The translations under genes were made by a program, and so were the position numbers. A stretch of 64,000 bases of DNA from Pedobacter caeni (lineage in GTDB: Bacteria; Bacteroidota; Bacteroidia; Sphingobacteriales; Sphingobacteriaceae), in the NCBI RefSeq assembly GCF_900129215.1, contig NZ_FQUQ01000002.1, forward strand, positions 310,001 to 374,000, given 5' to 3'. This document shows positions 43,993 to 52,867 of this stretch, in pieces. Under the pieces are notes generated by a model, which was not told the origin of the DNA, ran no database searches, and worked only from the letters and a program-made list of their open reading frames with translations. Positions within the stretch are counted from its first letter, which is position 1. The number at the start of each line of letters is the position of its first letter.

Positions 43993-44811
43993 TTACTGAA
44001 CGGTCAATTGCTTTTTACTTACGGTATGTACGCTGAAGTAACCCAGGGCTTTGTTGTTGATGTTTGAAGGCGGGTTTCCGGGAGTAGTTCCGCCAGAGGG
44101 GCCATTTGAGGATTGCTGGCTTAGCGTATACCAATAAAGAAATACGTTTTTATCTATACATTGCATTTCAATATCCACCACATCCCCTGTTCTCAACTGA
44201 TCCTGATCGTCATTATTCCCGGTAAAGAATAATACACTCGGAACATCATTGCCATCGCTCAGGCGGTCATTTTCTGCATATACCTGTTTCGATTGAATCC
44301 CATTCACTTTCATTACAAAACGATATTGATTGGCAATGCCGGCAGGATCTTTATAATGTACCTGGGCCTGTTTCTGATCATCACCACCAAAATTGAAAAC
44401 TTTTACATCCAGGAAATCAATCGCTACCGGAGCAGGCATGCTGGAACTGGCGGTATACACCACATTATTTACGGTGGCCTTAAGCGTATAGGTACGTCCG
44501 GTTTCTCCTTTCAGAGCAGGAAAAGTATAAAACCCGGGAGTCGTTTCAGAAAAGGTCCAGGAATGCCCATTGTCGTCTGTAACAAGAACCACTGCCCCGC
44601 TAACCGGAGGGTAGGTGTTGTTTTCCGTATAAGGTACGGATTTGCTGATTTTGATCAGTTGCTGCCCCGGTTGATCCGTAATGGTGCCTTCTATCACCAG
44701 CTGGCTTTCTGCATTGTCGAGCTTCACATCAATCACCTTTTCACAAGAACTCCATGCGATGGACCCGGTAAAAAGTATGGCTATATATTTAATTTGTTTT
44801 AACATGGTCAT
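43993..44811 (-). CDS. DUF4249 lipoprotein
   Basis: A 272-residue lipoprotein with lipobox-like WSSC (about residue 23), followed by EKVIDVKLDNAESQLVIEGTITDQPG, the usual start of the DUF4249 family. DUF4249 proteins are surface- or periplasm-facing partners encoded next to TonB-dependent receptors in Bacteroidota. The start codon overlaps the receptor stop codon as TAATG, so the two are translationally coupled. A second Met at residue 3 is an alternative start. The substrate is unknown. Confidence 0.88.
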   Translation of the reverse strand: MTMLKQIKYIAILFTGSIAWSSCEKVIDVKLDNAESQLVIEGTITDQPGQQLIKISKSVPYTENNTYPPVSGAVVLVTDDNGHSWTFSETTPGFYTFPALKGETGRTYTLKATVNNVVYTASSSMPAPVAIDFLDVKVFNFGGDDQKQAQVHYKDPAGIANQYRFVMKVNGIQSKQVYAENDRLSDGNDVPSVLFFTGNNDDQDQLRTGDVVDIEMQCIDKNVFLYWYTLSQQSSNGPSGGTTPGNPPSNINNKALGYFSVHTVSKKQLTVQ

Positions 44812-47138
44812 TAGAATTTGAAGTTATAAGTTACAGAAGGGATGATTCCAAAAAGGCTGGTTTGCACAGCTTCCGTGCGGCTCGGATCATTTTCTTTATC
44901 TCTGAACCTGATGGCATAAGGATTTTTAGTATTGAGCACATTGTATATACTGAATGTCCAGCTGCTCTGGAACCTGCGGGTTTCTTTAGCTTTGAGGGTA
45001 GCCCCAATATCCAGTCTTGAAGTATTCGGCATCCGGTTGGCATTTCTATCTGTATAATAGTAGGTAGTCAACCCGCCTACATTATACTTGCCTGCCGGAT
45101 AGGTTACCGCATTTCCGGTATTGAAAATATAGTTGGCAGAAACAGACCAACGTTTGCTAAGATTATACATGGCCACCAATGACAGGTCATGTGTACGGTC
45201 TTGTCTGGCAGGGAAATAAGTTCCCTGGTTGATGCCATCAAACTGCCGTTCGGTTTTTGAAAGCGTATAACTGATCCATCCGGTCAGCCTGCCTTTGGTC
45301 TTTTTTCCATAAAGCTCTACTCCATAAGCACGGCCCTTTCCATATAAGAGGAGTGATTCTACCTCGGCATTAGCCGTCAGATCTGCACCATCTTTATAAT
45401 CGATCTGGTTTTGCAACCATTTGTAATATACCTCTGCAGAAAACTCGTAACCATTGTCTTCCGTGTTTTTAAAATATCCAAGAGCAATCTGATCCCCGAT
45501 TTCGGGTTTGATGTTGTTGCTGCTCATCACATACTGGTCGGTAGGAGCGCTTGTTCCTGAATTACTCAGGATATGAATATTTTGAGTATTACGGTTATAG
45601 GAAGCTTTGATTGAGTTTTTATCATTTAAGGTATAGCTTGCTGAAAAACGGGGCTCCAGGTTGAAATAGTTTTTAACAAACTCTCCACTGCTATACGTTT
45701 TAGATGAAATGACTTCAGCTGCAGGGTTGTAAGTGTTGATTTTTCCCGGGCCGAGCAAGGAAAACTGGCTCAGGCGTAAGCCAATTAACAAATTGAATTT
45801 TTCGCTCAGCTTCCATTCATCGGATACATATGCGCCGAACTCCACACCATAGCGTTTTTCTATAGAAAGGGGATTGATACTGGAATTACCTGAAGCAGTA
45901 ATGTCAGAAGGTGTGATTTGATGATGTGTGCCTTGTAATCCAAATCTTAGCAAGTGGTTGCTGCTGAAGTACTGAAAATCCTGTTTAAAGTTTAAATCCC
46001 TGATGAGCGATTTCACTTTGGCATTGCTTTGTTCATCGATCAGTTCGACGGCATAGCTGTAGCGGTTGTAAATTAAGGAGGTGTTGGAAAATAACCTGTT
46101 GTTAAAAATATGGTTAAAACGCATGGTGGCAGTCGTATTGCCCCAATCGTTGGCAAATAAATCTTTAATTCCAATATTGTCCTGACCAAAATAACCGGAA
46201 AGGTAAAGGGTATTTTTATCATCAAATTTGTAATTCACTTTCGCATTGATGTCATAGAAATTAAGGGTGTTTTTTTTCAAAGCGGAGTCGCCAAAAGCTT
46301 TCAACAGGAGATCGATATAGGTCCTTCTTGCACTGATCATGAAAGAGCTTTTATTTTGGACCAGCGGGCCTTCAGCTTTGATGCGTGAAGCAATGAGGCC
46401 AATACCACCCTCTACACCAAACTTTTTGTCGTTACCGTCCTGCATTTTAACATCCAGTACGGAAGACAAACGGCCTCCATATTGTGCCGGCATCCCACCC
46501 TTATACAGACTCACATCCTTTATTGCGTCGGCATTAAAAGTGGAGAAGAAACCCAGTAAATGCGCAGAATTGTAAACTGTAGCCTCGTCCAGTAAGATCA
46601 GGTTTTGGTCAGCAGCACCACCGCGGACAAAAAATCCGGTATTACCTTCTCCTCCGGATTTTACTCCCGGCAGAAATTGTATAGCTTTCAACACATCCTT
46701 TTCACCCAATAACACAGGTACATTGTCCAGGTCCTTCATATTGATCTTGTTTAAACCCATCTGCGGATTTTTTACATTTTCATTCTTCAGGTCTCCGGCA
46801 CTGATCTGGACTTCCTGTAAGGTGGATGCAGAGGAAAGCGCTACATTGATGGTCAATGCTTTGCTGAGTGAGATTTTTTGGGTTGAAATCTGATAACCAC
46901 TATAACTAACGGTCAGGTTATATTCTCCTGCAGCTGTAGTGATAGAATAGAAGCCATAAGCATTTGTAGCAAGGCCAATGTTTTGAGTCGCGTTTTGCAG
47001 TTTAACGGTTGCCCCGATCAGTGTTTCTCCCGTTGCTCCGTCTTTTACCGTACCGCTTATCGTGATGCGCTGTTGTGCGGATAAAATAAGAGGAAAGGAA
47101 CTGAGAAAACTGAAGAGAAAAATGAATGTTATTTTCAT
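44811..47138 (-). CDS. TonB-dependent receptor with carboxypeptidase-like N-terminal domain
   Basis: An outer-membrane importer of 775 residues. From ATG 47138 it begins MKITFIFLFSFLSSFPLILSA, a signal peptide. Then follow a carboxypeptidase-regulatory-like domain (about 22-105), the plug domain (about 115-220; NTGFFVRGGAADQNLILLDE) and a 22-strand-type beta-barrel ending in Phe (VTYNFKF). It is paired with the DUF4249 lipoprotein. The ATG at 47180 is rejected because it lies in a hairpin arm and would bury the signal peptide. Substrate unknown. Confidence 0.9.
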   Translation of the reverse strand: MKITFIFLFSFLSSFPLILSAQQRITISGTVKDGATGETLIGATVKLQNATQNIGLATNAYGFYSITTAAGEYNLTVSYSGYQISTQKISLSKALTINVALSSASTLQEVQISAGDLKNENVKNPQMGLNKINMKDLDNVPVLLGEKDVLKAIQFLPGVKSGGEGNTGFFVRGGAADQNLILLDEATVYNSAHLLGFFSTFNADAIKDVSLYKGGMPAQYGGRLSSVLDVKMQDGNDKKFGVEGGIGLIASRIKAEGPLVQNKSSFMISARRTYIDLLLKAFGDSALKKNTLNFYDINAKVNYKFDDKNTLYLSGYFGQDNIGIKDLFANDWGNTTATMRFNHIFNNRLFSNTSLIYNRYSYAVELIDEQSNAKVKSLIRDLNFKQDFQYFSSNHLLRFGLQGTHHQITPSDITASGNSSINPLSIEKRYGVEFGAYVSDEWKLSEKFNLLIGLRLSQFSLLGPGKINTYNPAAEVISSKTYSSGEFVKNYFNLEPRFSASYTLNDKNSIKASYNRNTQNIHILSNSGTSAPTDQYVMSSNNIKPEIGDQIALGYFKNTEDNGYEFSAEVYYKWLQNQIDYKDGADLTANAEVESLLLYGKGRAYGVELYGKKTKGRLTGWISYTLSKTERQFDGINQGTYFPARQDRTHDLSLVAMYNLSKRWSVSANYIFNTGNAVTYPAGKYNVGGLTTYYYTDRNANRMPNTSRLDIGATLKAKETRRFQSSWTFSIYNVLNTKNPYAIRFRDKENDPSRTEAVQTSLFGIIPSVTYNFKF

Positions 47139-47180
47139 GCCATTTAGATATTTAATGAGACGAAAATATCTAAACGGCAT
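47137..47180 (-). promoter_or_regulatory. 17-base hairpin overlapping the start codon of the TonB receptor
   Basis: Arms 47137-47153 and 47164-47180 pair over 17 positions with a 10-base loop. The only DNA mismatch becomes a G-U pair in the mRNA of this strand, so the RNA stem is fully paired. The first two bases of the start codon are the base of the stem. No U-run follows, so it is not a normal terminator. It may control translation of the receptor or serve as an operator. Confidence 0.6.
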
Positions 47181-47256
47181 AGGACCACCTTGAAAAAAGG
47201 GACGAGCTGTATAGATTACAGGTTCAACCGTAGGAAAAGTGTATTGACCTGTTTGG

Positions 47257-48618
47257 TCAGTTCGTTGTCTGAATGGTTAATGGCAAACGCTTAAAACAAC
47301 GATTTAAAATTACCAGTGCAAGAACAATCATGACCATGTCAATCGCTGTACTGCCCCAGTAAATTGCGCTTATTCCAAAATACCCTGGCAAAAAGATCAT
47401 CAGTGGGAAATATAAAAACACCTGTCTGAGCATGGCAATCAATGAAGTTTCCTTTGCTCTTTGTATGGAAGGAAGTGTCACTAAACACATAAATACAATA
47501 GGTAAGAAAGGCAATACTGCCAGATACACCCTGAAATCAACCAGTTGCTGCGGACTGATGACGAAGTTTGGAAGCATACTCAGTATCACCGTGGCCGGGA
47601 AAAAAGTCATAAATAACCAGAAGGGTGCAATGATGCAAAAGCCATAAAAGACAAATAACCAATAGGAACGAATCACTCTGTCGTATTGCCCTGCTCCATA
47701 ATTCATTCCGCTTACCGGCTGTAAAGCACGCATTAGTCCTATGATAGGCATCATCATAAATAAAAGGATTCTGTTACAGACCGTGTAAAAAGGTAAATCG
47801 GCTGATGTTCCGTATCTGGTGACTGCATTTAATACCACTGCACTTTGTACGACTGTCATGATGGTCAATATCATTCCTGGTAAACCGAGTTTCAAGAGCT
47901 CTTTAGCGATAGGTACATCTATTTTCAGGCTGTTCCATTTGCTGATAAAAGAAGATTTTCTCCTGGCAAAATACCATAGGCCAATGACAGAATATAAGAG
48001 CATTCCTGTATTGGTTGCCCATGCTGCACCAGAAACACCCCAACCAAAATTTTTAATAAAGATGGGTTTAAGGATGACGTCCAGTATTAAGCCGAGGGCA
48101 ATCATCCAGGCAGCAGTTTTCATCTTTCCCTCTCCACGGATTACCATGTTCAGGGCAAGGCCATGAATCCAGAACAATGCGCCAATCGTGGTTATCCTGA
48201 AATAAGCAGTCCCATAGGTCAGCACATCGCCTGCACCACCCATTAGACGGACCAGAGGTTCCGCAAGAAGATATAAAGGCAGACAAACGAGCAGAGAGAG
48301 CAGAACGCTCATTCCGTTCACCGTCCCGATTAATTTTTGCAGTTTTTCTTTTTCATTTGCGCCCAGCCAGATGCTCAAAGCTGTTCCTGCACCGGTGCCG
48401 ATCAGGCTGCCCAAACCAAGGGTGATCTGAGCCAGGGGATAAGCGATTCCAACACCTGCTAAAGCTTCTTTATTCATTAAACGACCAACAAAAACGCCAT
48501 CCAGAAAACTATTGAGACCATACAATACCATCGCCAGAACCGAAGGCCAGGAGAGTCTCCATAGGATTGTTTTTAAATTTCCGTTCAGGATAAAATGTTT
48601 TTCTTTTTCGTTCTGCAT
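47257..48618 (-). CDS. MATE-family efflux transporter
   Basis: A 453-residue multidrug or metabolite exporter with 12 predicted helices. The N-terminal half shows WPSVLAMVLYGLNSFLDGVFVGRLM and AGVGIAYPLAQITLGLGSLIGTGAGTALS; the second half repeats the topology. It ends CFKRLPLTIQTTN. It lies upstream of the TonB receptor on the same strand (118-base gap). A fossil of a second MATE gene 3.3 kb downstream carries the same C-terminus. Confidence 0.9.
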   Translation of the reverse strand: MQNEKEKHFILNGNLKTILWRLSWPSVLAMVLYGLNSFLDGVFVGRLMNKEALAGVGIAYPLAQITLGLGSLIGTGAGTALSIWLGANEKEKLQKLIGTVNGMSVLLSLLVCLPLYLLAEPLVRLMGGAGDVLTYGTAYFRITTIGALFWIHGLALNMVIRGEGKMKTAAWMIALGLILDVILKPIFIKNFGWGVSGAAWATNTGMLLYSVIGLWYFARRKSSFISKWNSLKIDVPIAKELLKLGLPGMILTIMTVVQSAVVLNAVTRYGTSADLPFYTVCNRILLFMMMPIIGLMRALQPVSGMNYGAGQYDRVIRSYWLFVFYGFCIIAPFWLFMTFFPATVILSMLPNFVISPQQLVDFRVYLAVLPFLPIVFMCLVTLPSIQRAKETSLIAMLRQVFLYFPLMIFLPGYFGISAIYWGSTAIDMVMIVLALVILNRCFKRLPLTIQTTN

Positions 48619-48682
48619 AATTGATCGGGTTTTTTTTATTCGAAATGAGCGTTCTTTTTATTGAAAATGGAAGCACAGCTGA

Positions 48683-51600
48683 TTATTCCGCTGTGCTTTC
48701 AAAAGTTTTAACCAGCATCGGTTTGTCCTTTCCGGAGACGCTTGTTTTTAACAAATCATAAAATAACCAGGCATTAACTGGTTTCGCTGCATCCTTACTC
48801 TCTTTAAGGAAAGTACTGATGGCCTGATTCATGGCCTGTTCTCCGGTAAGTTTGCTGAGCTTATATAGCGCATCACTTCCTTTCTGACTGGATACATAGC
48901 CCGCATCTTCATCGGATTTGATTAAGACCGGTTCTGTGTTTTGTTCTTTTGCCCTTCCCTTGAGGTAGAGGTCGTGGCTTTTCTCCAGATGTTTTTCAAG
49001 AGAAGCTGCACCGTAGAAATGTTGTAATTGCTGATAAGCCAGGTAGCCGGGAATAGACTGGGTAATCACAGGAAAACCCTGGGTGCGACTGATATTTGCT
49101 TGTTGCATATATTGTTGTGCAATGAGTTTTGCAGTAATATAGCGCAGGTAGTCTAAGTCCTCCTGTCTGCGGATATCCGCGATCCAACCATGGTTTTCAG
49201 GCAGAATAATGAGGTTGCCGCTGGAGAAAAGATCCTGGTCATAACGCGGCCTTTCTGCGATCTTAAGGGTTTGATAAGGATAAGCCCCCAGGGTTTTATT
49301 TAAAAACTGAAGGGCTTCCTTTGCAGATTGCATCAGGTGATTTACATTGTAAGCATGGTCAGGATGGTAAGAGATTTCTATGTTAAGCGTCTTCCCTGCG
49401 ATCTGTATCGTTTCTTTCTTTTGAGCATATTTTGCCGACAGGATATGAAAACTGAAAACATCAGGTTTTTCAGAAACAAACTGATAATGATGACGACCGT
49501 CCCTTTTCCATTCTTTTTTCAATAAACCTGGTGCCACTATCGTCTGATCAGCAGTGGTGCTGATGTTTAAGGTATAATTCATACGATCTGCCTGTGTGGA
49601 TGCAAACGACTGTGTTGCAGCAAGAGGGTCCTTGACTTCCGGCAAACGGGAGCTGATTTTTTTCAGGTCGTTCTCGACCCGGTATTTGTTGAGCTTTAAT
49701 GCTCTTCGGTCATCATAACCAAAATAAGGAATGAGGTCCTGAGAAAGAAATGTTCCGTTGAAGGTTAATTCTTTTTGTGGATCATCATTCGTGAATCCCT
49801 GATAATGCAGGCTCCCCTTGATGTTTAATGTCATTTGATCACCCGGCAGAAGGGGATGGCTCAAAAGATAGCTGTTGTGCCTTAGTTCCTGATCTGCTTT
49901 AACCAGCTTAAGTGTATAACCTGGAATACTGAGCTGGTCAATGACCGAGAAATCCATCCATTCTATGTGTAAGGTGTCTATGGGCTGATGGGTTGGATTG
50001 TTTAATTTTAAACTGCTGTTGTAGGTTAAACTTCTTTTTTCCAGATATAGCTCCAGCTGAAGTTCCAGATTCAGGATTTTTGGCTGAGGAGATGACCGGT
50101 AACGCAGATAGGTCTTTTCATAAAGCGCCTGCTCGTTGCGTTCCTCTGCTTTCGCCTGAAACTTGTTCTCTATATTTACGGTCTGGTAAATGATATGGTG
50201 ACAGTAAAAGAAACCTGCACATCCGAGGACGAAAAGCAATAAAAGAACAGGGCTGAATTTTCCTTTTTTTAATATTCTTTTTCCCAGACCGGAAGGGGTA
50301 CCACGTTGCCATAGCCATAGCCCGATAGAGAAAATCGCAAGGCCGAATGAGGTCCAGTAAGTCATGAACCAGGCATGGGAAAGCGAAAAAATGCCATTGC
50401 CGTTCATGTCTGTATTCATCGCTGATCCGGGTGAGAACATAAAATTCAACCTGTTTTGTTCAATCACTTCTATTTCATGTAAAATCACGCTAATGATGAG
50501 GATCAAAATACTGATCCAGTGTGTGGCATATCGGTTTGCAGTGATTCCGGCCACAAAGACACATAGAAAAATGTAAGTGAGGTATTTGGGAATCCAGCGG
50601 ATAAAGAGGTCGTTGAAGTATACCTCAAGCTCAAAATGATGATAGCCTTTTAAGGCCTGAACGAGCATCCCGAATAACATTAAGCAGGTGGTAACGAGTA
50701 ATGCCACCCCCAGCATTGCCATGATTTTGGAGGTCACAGTAACCCATGTGGGCAGGGGAAGCGCATCGCCAATCTGCCAGAAACCGGTGCTCTGGTTTTT
50801 AAACAGTAATTCTGTTGTATTGATGATGATAAACATCAGAAAATAAAAAGAGAGCGGGAGGGTAACCCCGGTAATTTCAATGGTGACGGGTAGGGTTGGG
50901 GCAGCGGAATAGTATTGTTGCTGCCAGACGGCGATATAACACACATAAATAATCAGCAACATGCCGAGGAAGATCTTAAATCCCAATGGCCTTACTACAC
51001 TCTTAAATTCCAGCCAGGAAAGTGAAAAGGCTTTGCCGATTGCTGAAGAAAGAGAGAAGTGTTGACTGACCTTAGAGAGGGGTTCTGTATGTAAAACAGG
51101 TGTTGTAAGAAGCCGGGGGACATCCTGTATCTTTGTTTTACTTTTACCCTCATTCTTTGCCCCGAACTTATTGAAAGAATATTTTCTTGCAGCAATCAAA
51201 AGAGAAAGCATTCCAATGCTGATCCAGATCAACCTGTTGTAAAACAGATAACCAGAAAAACCCGGTGAATAATTGTTCTTCTGAGCAGGAGAGAAATGCT
51301 CTAACTGGGCATGTAAAACTGAAAAGGCAGTGGGATCAGCCAGGACAACACTGGCATTGTTGTTAAAGGAAGTCTCCGCGAAAATCATCAACAGCATCGC
51401 CGTAAGAGAAATTCCGTAGGCGGTTTTTGCACTCCGCGTAAAAACGGAAACGGAAAAACATAAGCTATAGATCACAAAGATATTGGGTAGAAAAACAAAC
51501 AATACCGCTTTCAGTATCGCATTCCATGATAAGGGACCGAGATTGGCAACAGGAAGATAACTGTATAAAATGATCCCAAGCAGGTAGCCTGCATTTAACA

Positions 51601-51937
51601 ACAGGAGTATGGTGATCGAGCCAAGGTATCTTCCCCAAAAGAAGGACTGCTGACTGGCCCTGGTGGTATAAAGCAGGGAAGAAGTACGGTAATCCAGGTC
51701 TTTGGCAAGTGCCGTTCCTCCCAGAATAGCGGTTACGATGAAGCCGATATAACCGATTCCTGCCAAAACGGTATAGAGGATGGCCGGGGCATTTGCATAG
51801 GTTTTATCCGCACCAAAGAACTCTCCGGTATGCCTCATGTAATAAAGGCCCTGTGCAATCATCAACAATAAGAAAATCCAGGTAAAGGGCTTTTTGAAAT
51901 GTTGCTTCAGCTCGAAACTGAAAATAGTAGAGAACAT
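48683..51937 (-). CDS. ABC transporter permease fused to an inactive M1 peptidase-like domain
   Basis: A 1084-residue membrane protein. The N-terminal half holds two sets of about six helices of ABC-2 permease type (FSFELKQHFKKPFTWIFLLL at the start). The C-terminal ~450 residues follow the M1 aminopeptidase layout (N-terminal beta domain about 630-840, then the catalytic domain with TLKIAERPRYDQDLFSSGNL). The zinc site is lost: KLIAQ (937-941) stands where HExxH should be and Gln960 replaces the third ligand Glu. It pairs with the ATPase encoded 3 bases upstream. Permease-M1 fusions are known in Bacteroidota; this one is probably non-catalytic. Confidence 0.82.
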   Translation of the reverse strand: MFSTIFSFELKQHFKKPFTWIFLLLMIAQGLYYMRHTGEFFGADKTYANAPAILYTVLAGIGYIGFIVTAILGGTALAKDLDYRTSSLLYTTRASQQSFFWGRYLGSITILLLLNAGYLLGIILYSYLPVANLGPLSWNAILKAVLFVFLPNIFVIYSLCFSVSVFTRSAKTAYGISLTAMLLMIFAETSFNNNASVVLADPTAFSVLHAQLEHFSPAQKNNYSPGFSGYLFYNRLIWISIGMLSLLIAARKYSFNKFGAKNEGKSKTKIQDVPRLLTTPVLHTEPLSKVSQHFSLSSAIGKAFSLSWLEFKSVVRPLGFKIFLGMLLIIYVCYIAVWQQQYYSAAPTLPVTIEITGVTLPLSFYFLMFIIINTTELLFKNQSTGFWQIGDALPLPTWVTVTSKIMAMLGVALLVTTCLMLFGMLVQALKGYHHFELEVYFNDLFIRWIPKYLTYIFLCVFVAGITANRYATHWISILILIISVILHEIEVIEQNRLNFMFSPGSAMNTDMNGNGIFSLSHAWFMTYWTSFGLAIFSIGLWLWQRGTPSGLGKRILKKGKFSPVLLLLFVLGCAGFFYCHHIIYQTVNIENKFQAKAEERNEQALYEKTYLRYRSSPQPKILNLELQLELYLEKRSLTYNSSLKLNNPTHQPIDTLHIEWMDFSVIDQLSIPGYTLKLVKADQELRHNSYLLSHPLLPGDQMTLNIKGSLHYQGFTNDDPQKELTFNGTFLSQDLIPYFGYDDRRALKLNKYRVENDLKKISSRLPEVKDPLAATQSFASTQADRMNYTLNISTTADQTIVAPGLLKKEWKRDGRHHYQFVSEKPDVFSFHILSAKYAQKKETIQIAGKTLNIEISYHPDHAYNVNHLMQSAKEALQFLNKTLGAYPYQTLKIAERPRYDQDLFSSGNLIILPENHGWIADIRRQEDLDYLRYITAKLIAQQYMQQANISRTQGFPVITQSIPGYLAYQQLQHFYGAASLEKHLEKSHDLYLKGRAKEQNTEPVLIKSDEDAGYVSSQKGSDALYKLSKLTGEQAMNQAISTFLKESKDAAKPVNAWLFYDLLKTSVSGKDKPMLVKTFESTAE

Positions 51938-51940
51938 ATT

Positions 51941-52828
51941 TTATACGTTTTGCGGGGTGAAATCACTAGCGATCAATTGAAAATAATTGTCTTCCAGGGA
52001 AGGCTTTTTTGGTTCAAAACTTAGGTCCGGAGGCGAATCCGCCAGTACCGTAATGATGAGTTTTCCGGAATGGAAGCGGTTGGAAATGATGTTCATTGCT
52101 TTTTGATAAAACGGGAGTTCCTGTTTCTCAATCTGTTTTTCCCAAAGGCGGCCACTAAGTTCATTTTCTATGTCGGAGGGCTTACCGGATTTGATCACTT
52201 CTCCATTTCCGATGATGGCCATGTCGTTGCAAAGGGTAGAAACATCTTCCACGATGTGGGTGGAGAGGATTACGATGGTGTTTTCTCCGATTTCACTGAG
52301 CAGGTTGTAGAAGCGGTTGCGCTCCAATGGATCGAGACCAGCAGTAGGCTCATCGACAATAATGATTTTTGGGTTGCCAAGTAAAGCCTGGGCAATGCCA
52401 AAGCGTTGCTTCATTCCTCCGGAATAAGTGCTGAGTTTTTTCTTTCGGACCTCATAGAGGTTCACCCTGTGGAGCAATTCATTTACTGATGTTGTTCTTT
52501 CTGCCGCATTGTTCAGTCCTTTCATCTCTGCAATATGATTGAGCATTTCTACTGCGGATACATTGGGGTATACGCCAAAATCCTGGGGAAGGTAGCCCAG
52601 AATTCTACGCATTGCAGCAGGATCCTTTAAGACATCAATATCATCCAGATGGATGCTTCCTGAGTCTGCATCCTGTAAAGTAGCAATCGTTCGCATCAAG
52701 GTTGATTTACCTGCACCATTCTGACCAAGGAGGCCGAACATGCCGGTCCCTATTTGGAGCGACACATTCTTTAAAGCCTGTTTTCCGTTGGAATAGGTTT
52801 TGGTAAGGTTCTCTATATTAAGTTGCAT
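51941..52828 (-). CDS. ABC transporter ATP-binding protein
   Basis: A 295-residue ATPase with Walker A LLGQNGAGKSTLMRTI (about 34-48), Q-loop YLPQDFGVYPNVSA, signature YSGGMKQRFGIAQALLGNP and Walker B IIIVDEPTAGLDPLERNR. A short C-terminal tail of about 75 residues follows. It powers the neighbouring permease-M1 fusion, encoded 3 bases downstream, and is preceded by a TonB receptor with a 39-base gap. Direction of transport is not evident. Confidence 0.93.
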   Translation of the reverse strand: MQLNIENLTKTYSNGKQALKNVSLQIGTGMFGLLGQNGAGKSTLMRTIATLQDADSGSIHLDDIDVLKDPAAMRRILGYLPQDFGVYPNVSAVEMLNHIAEMKGLNNAAERTTSVNELLHRVNLYEVRKKKLSTYSGGMKQRFGIAQALLGNPKIIIVDEPTAGLDPLERNRFYNLLSEIGENTIVILSTHIVEDVSTLCNDMAIIGNGEVIKSGKPSDIENELSGRLWEKQIEKQELPFYQKAMNIISNRFHSGKLIITVLADSPPDLSFEPKKPSLEDNYFQLIASDFTPQNV

Positions 52829-52867
52829 TTTGTTTCTTTTTAAAAGGTGATTTGCTGATTTCTATAC

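Noticed and set aside
47139-47180. Alternative upstream start for the TonB receptor (14 more residues)
   Set aside because: That ATG is the mirror image of the real start region in the hairpin, and the extension would precede a good signal peptide.
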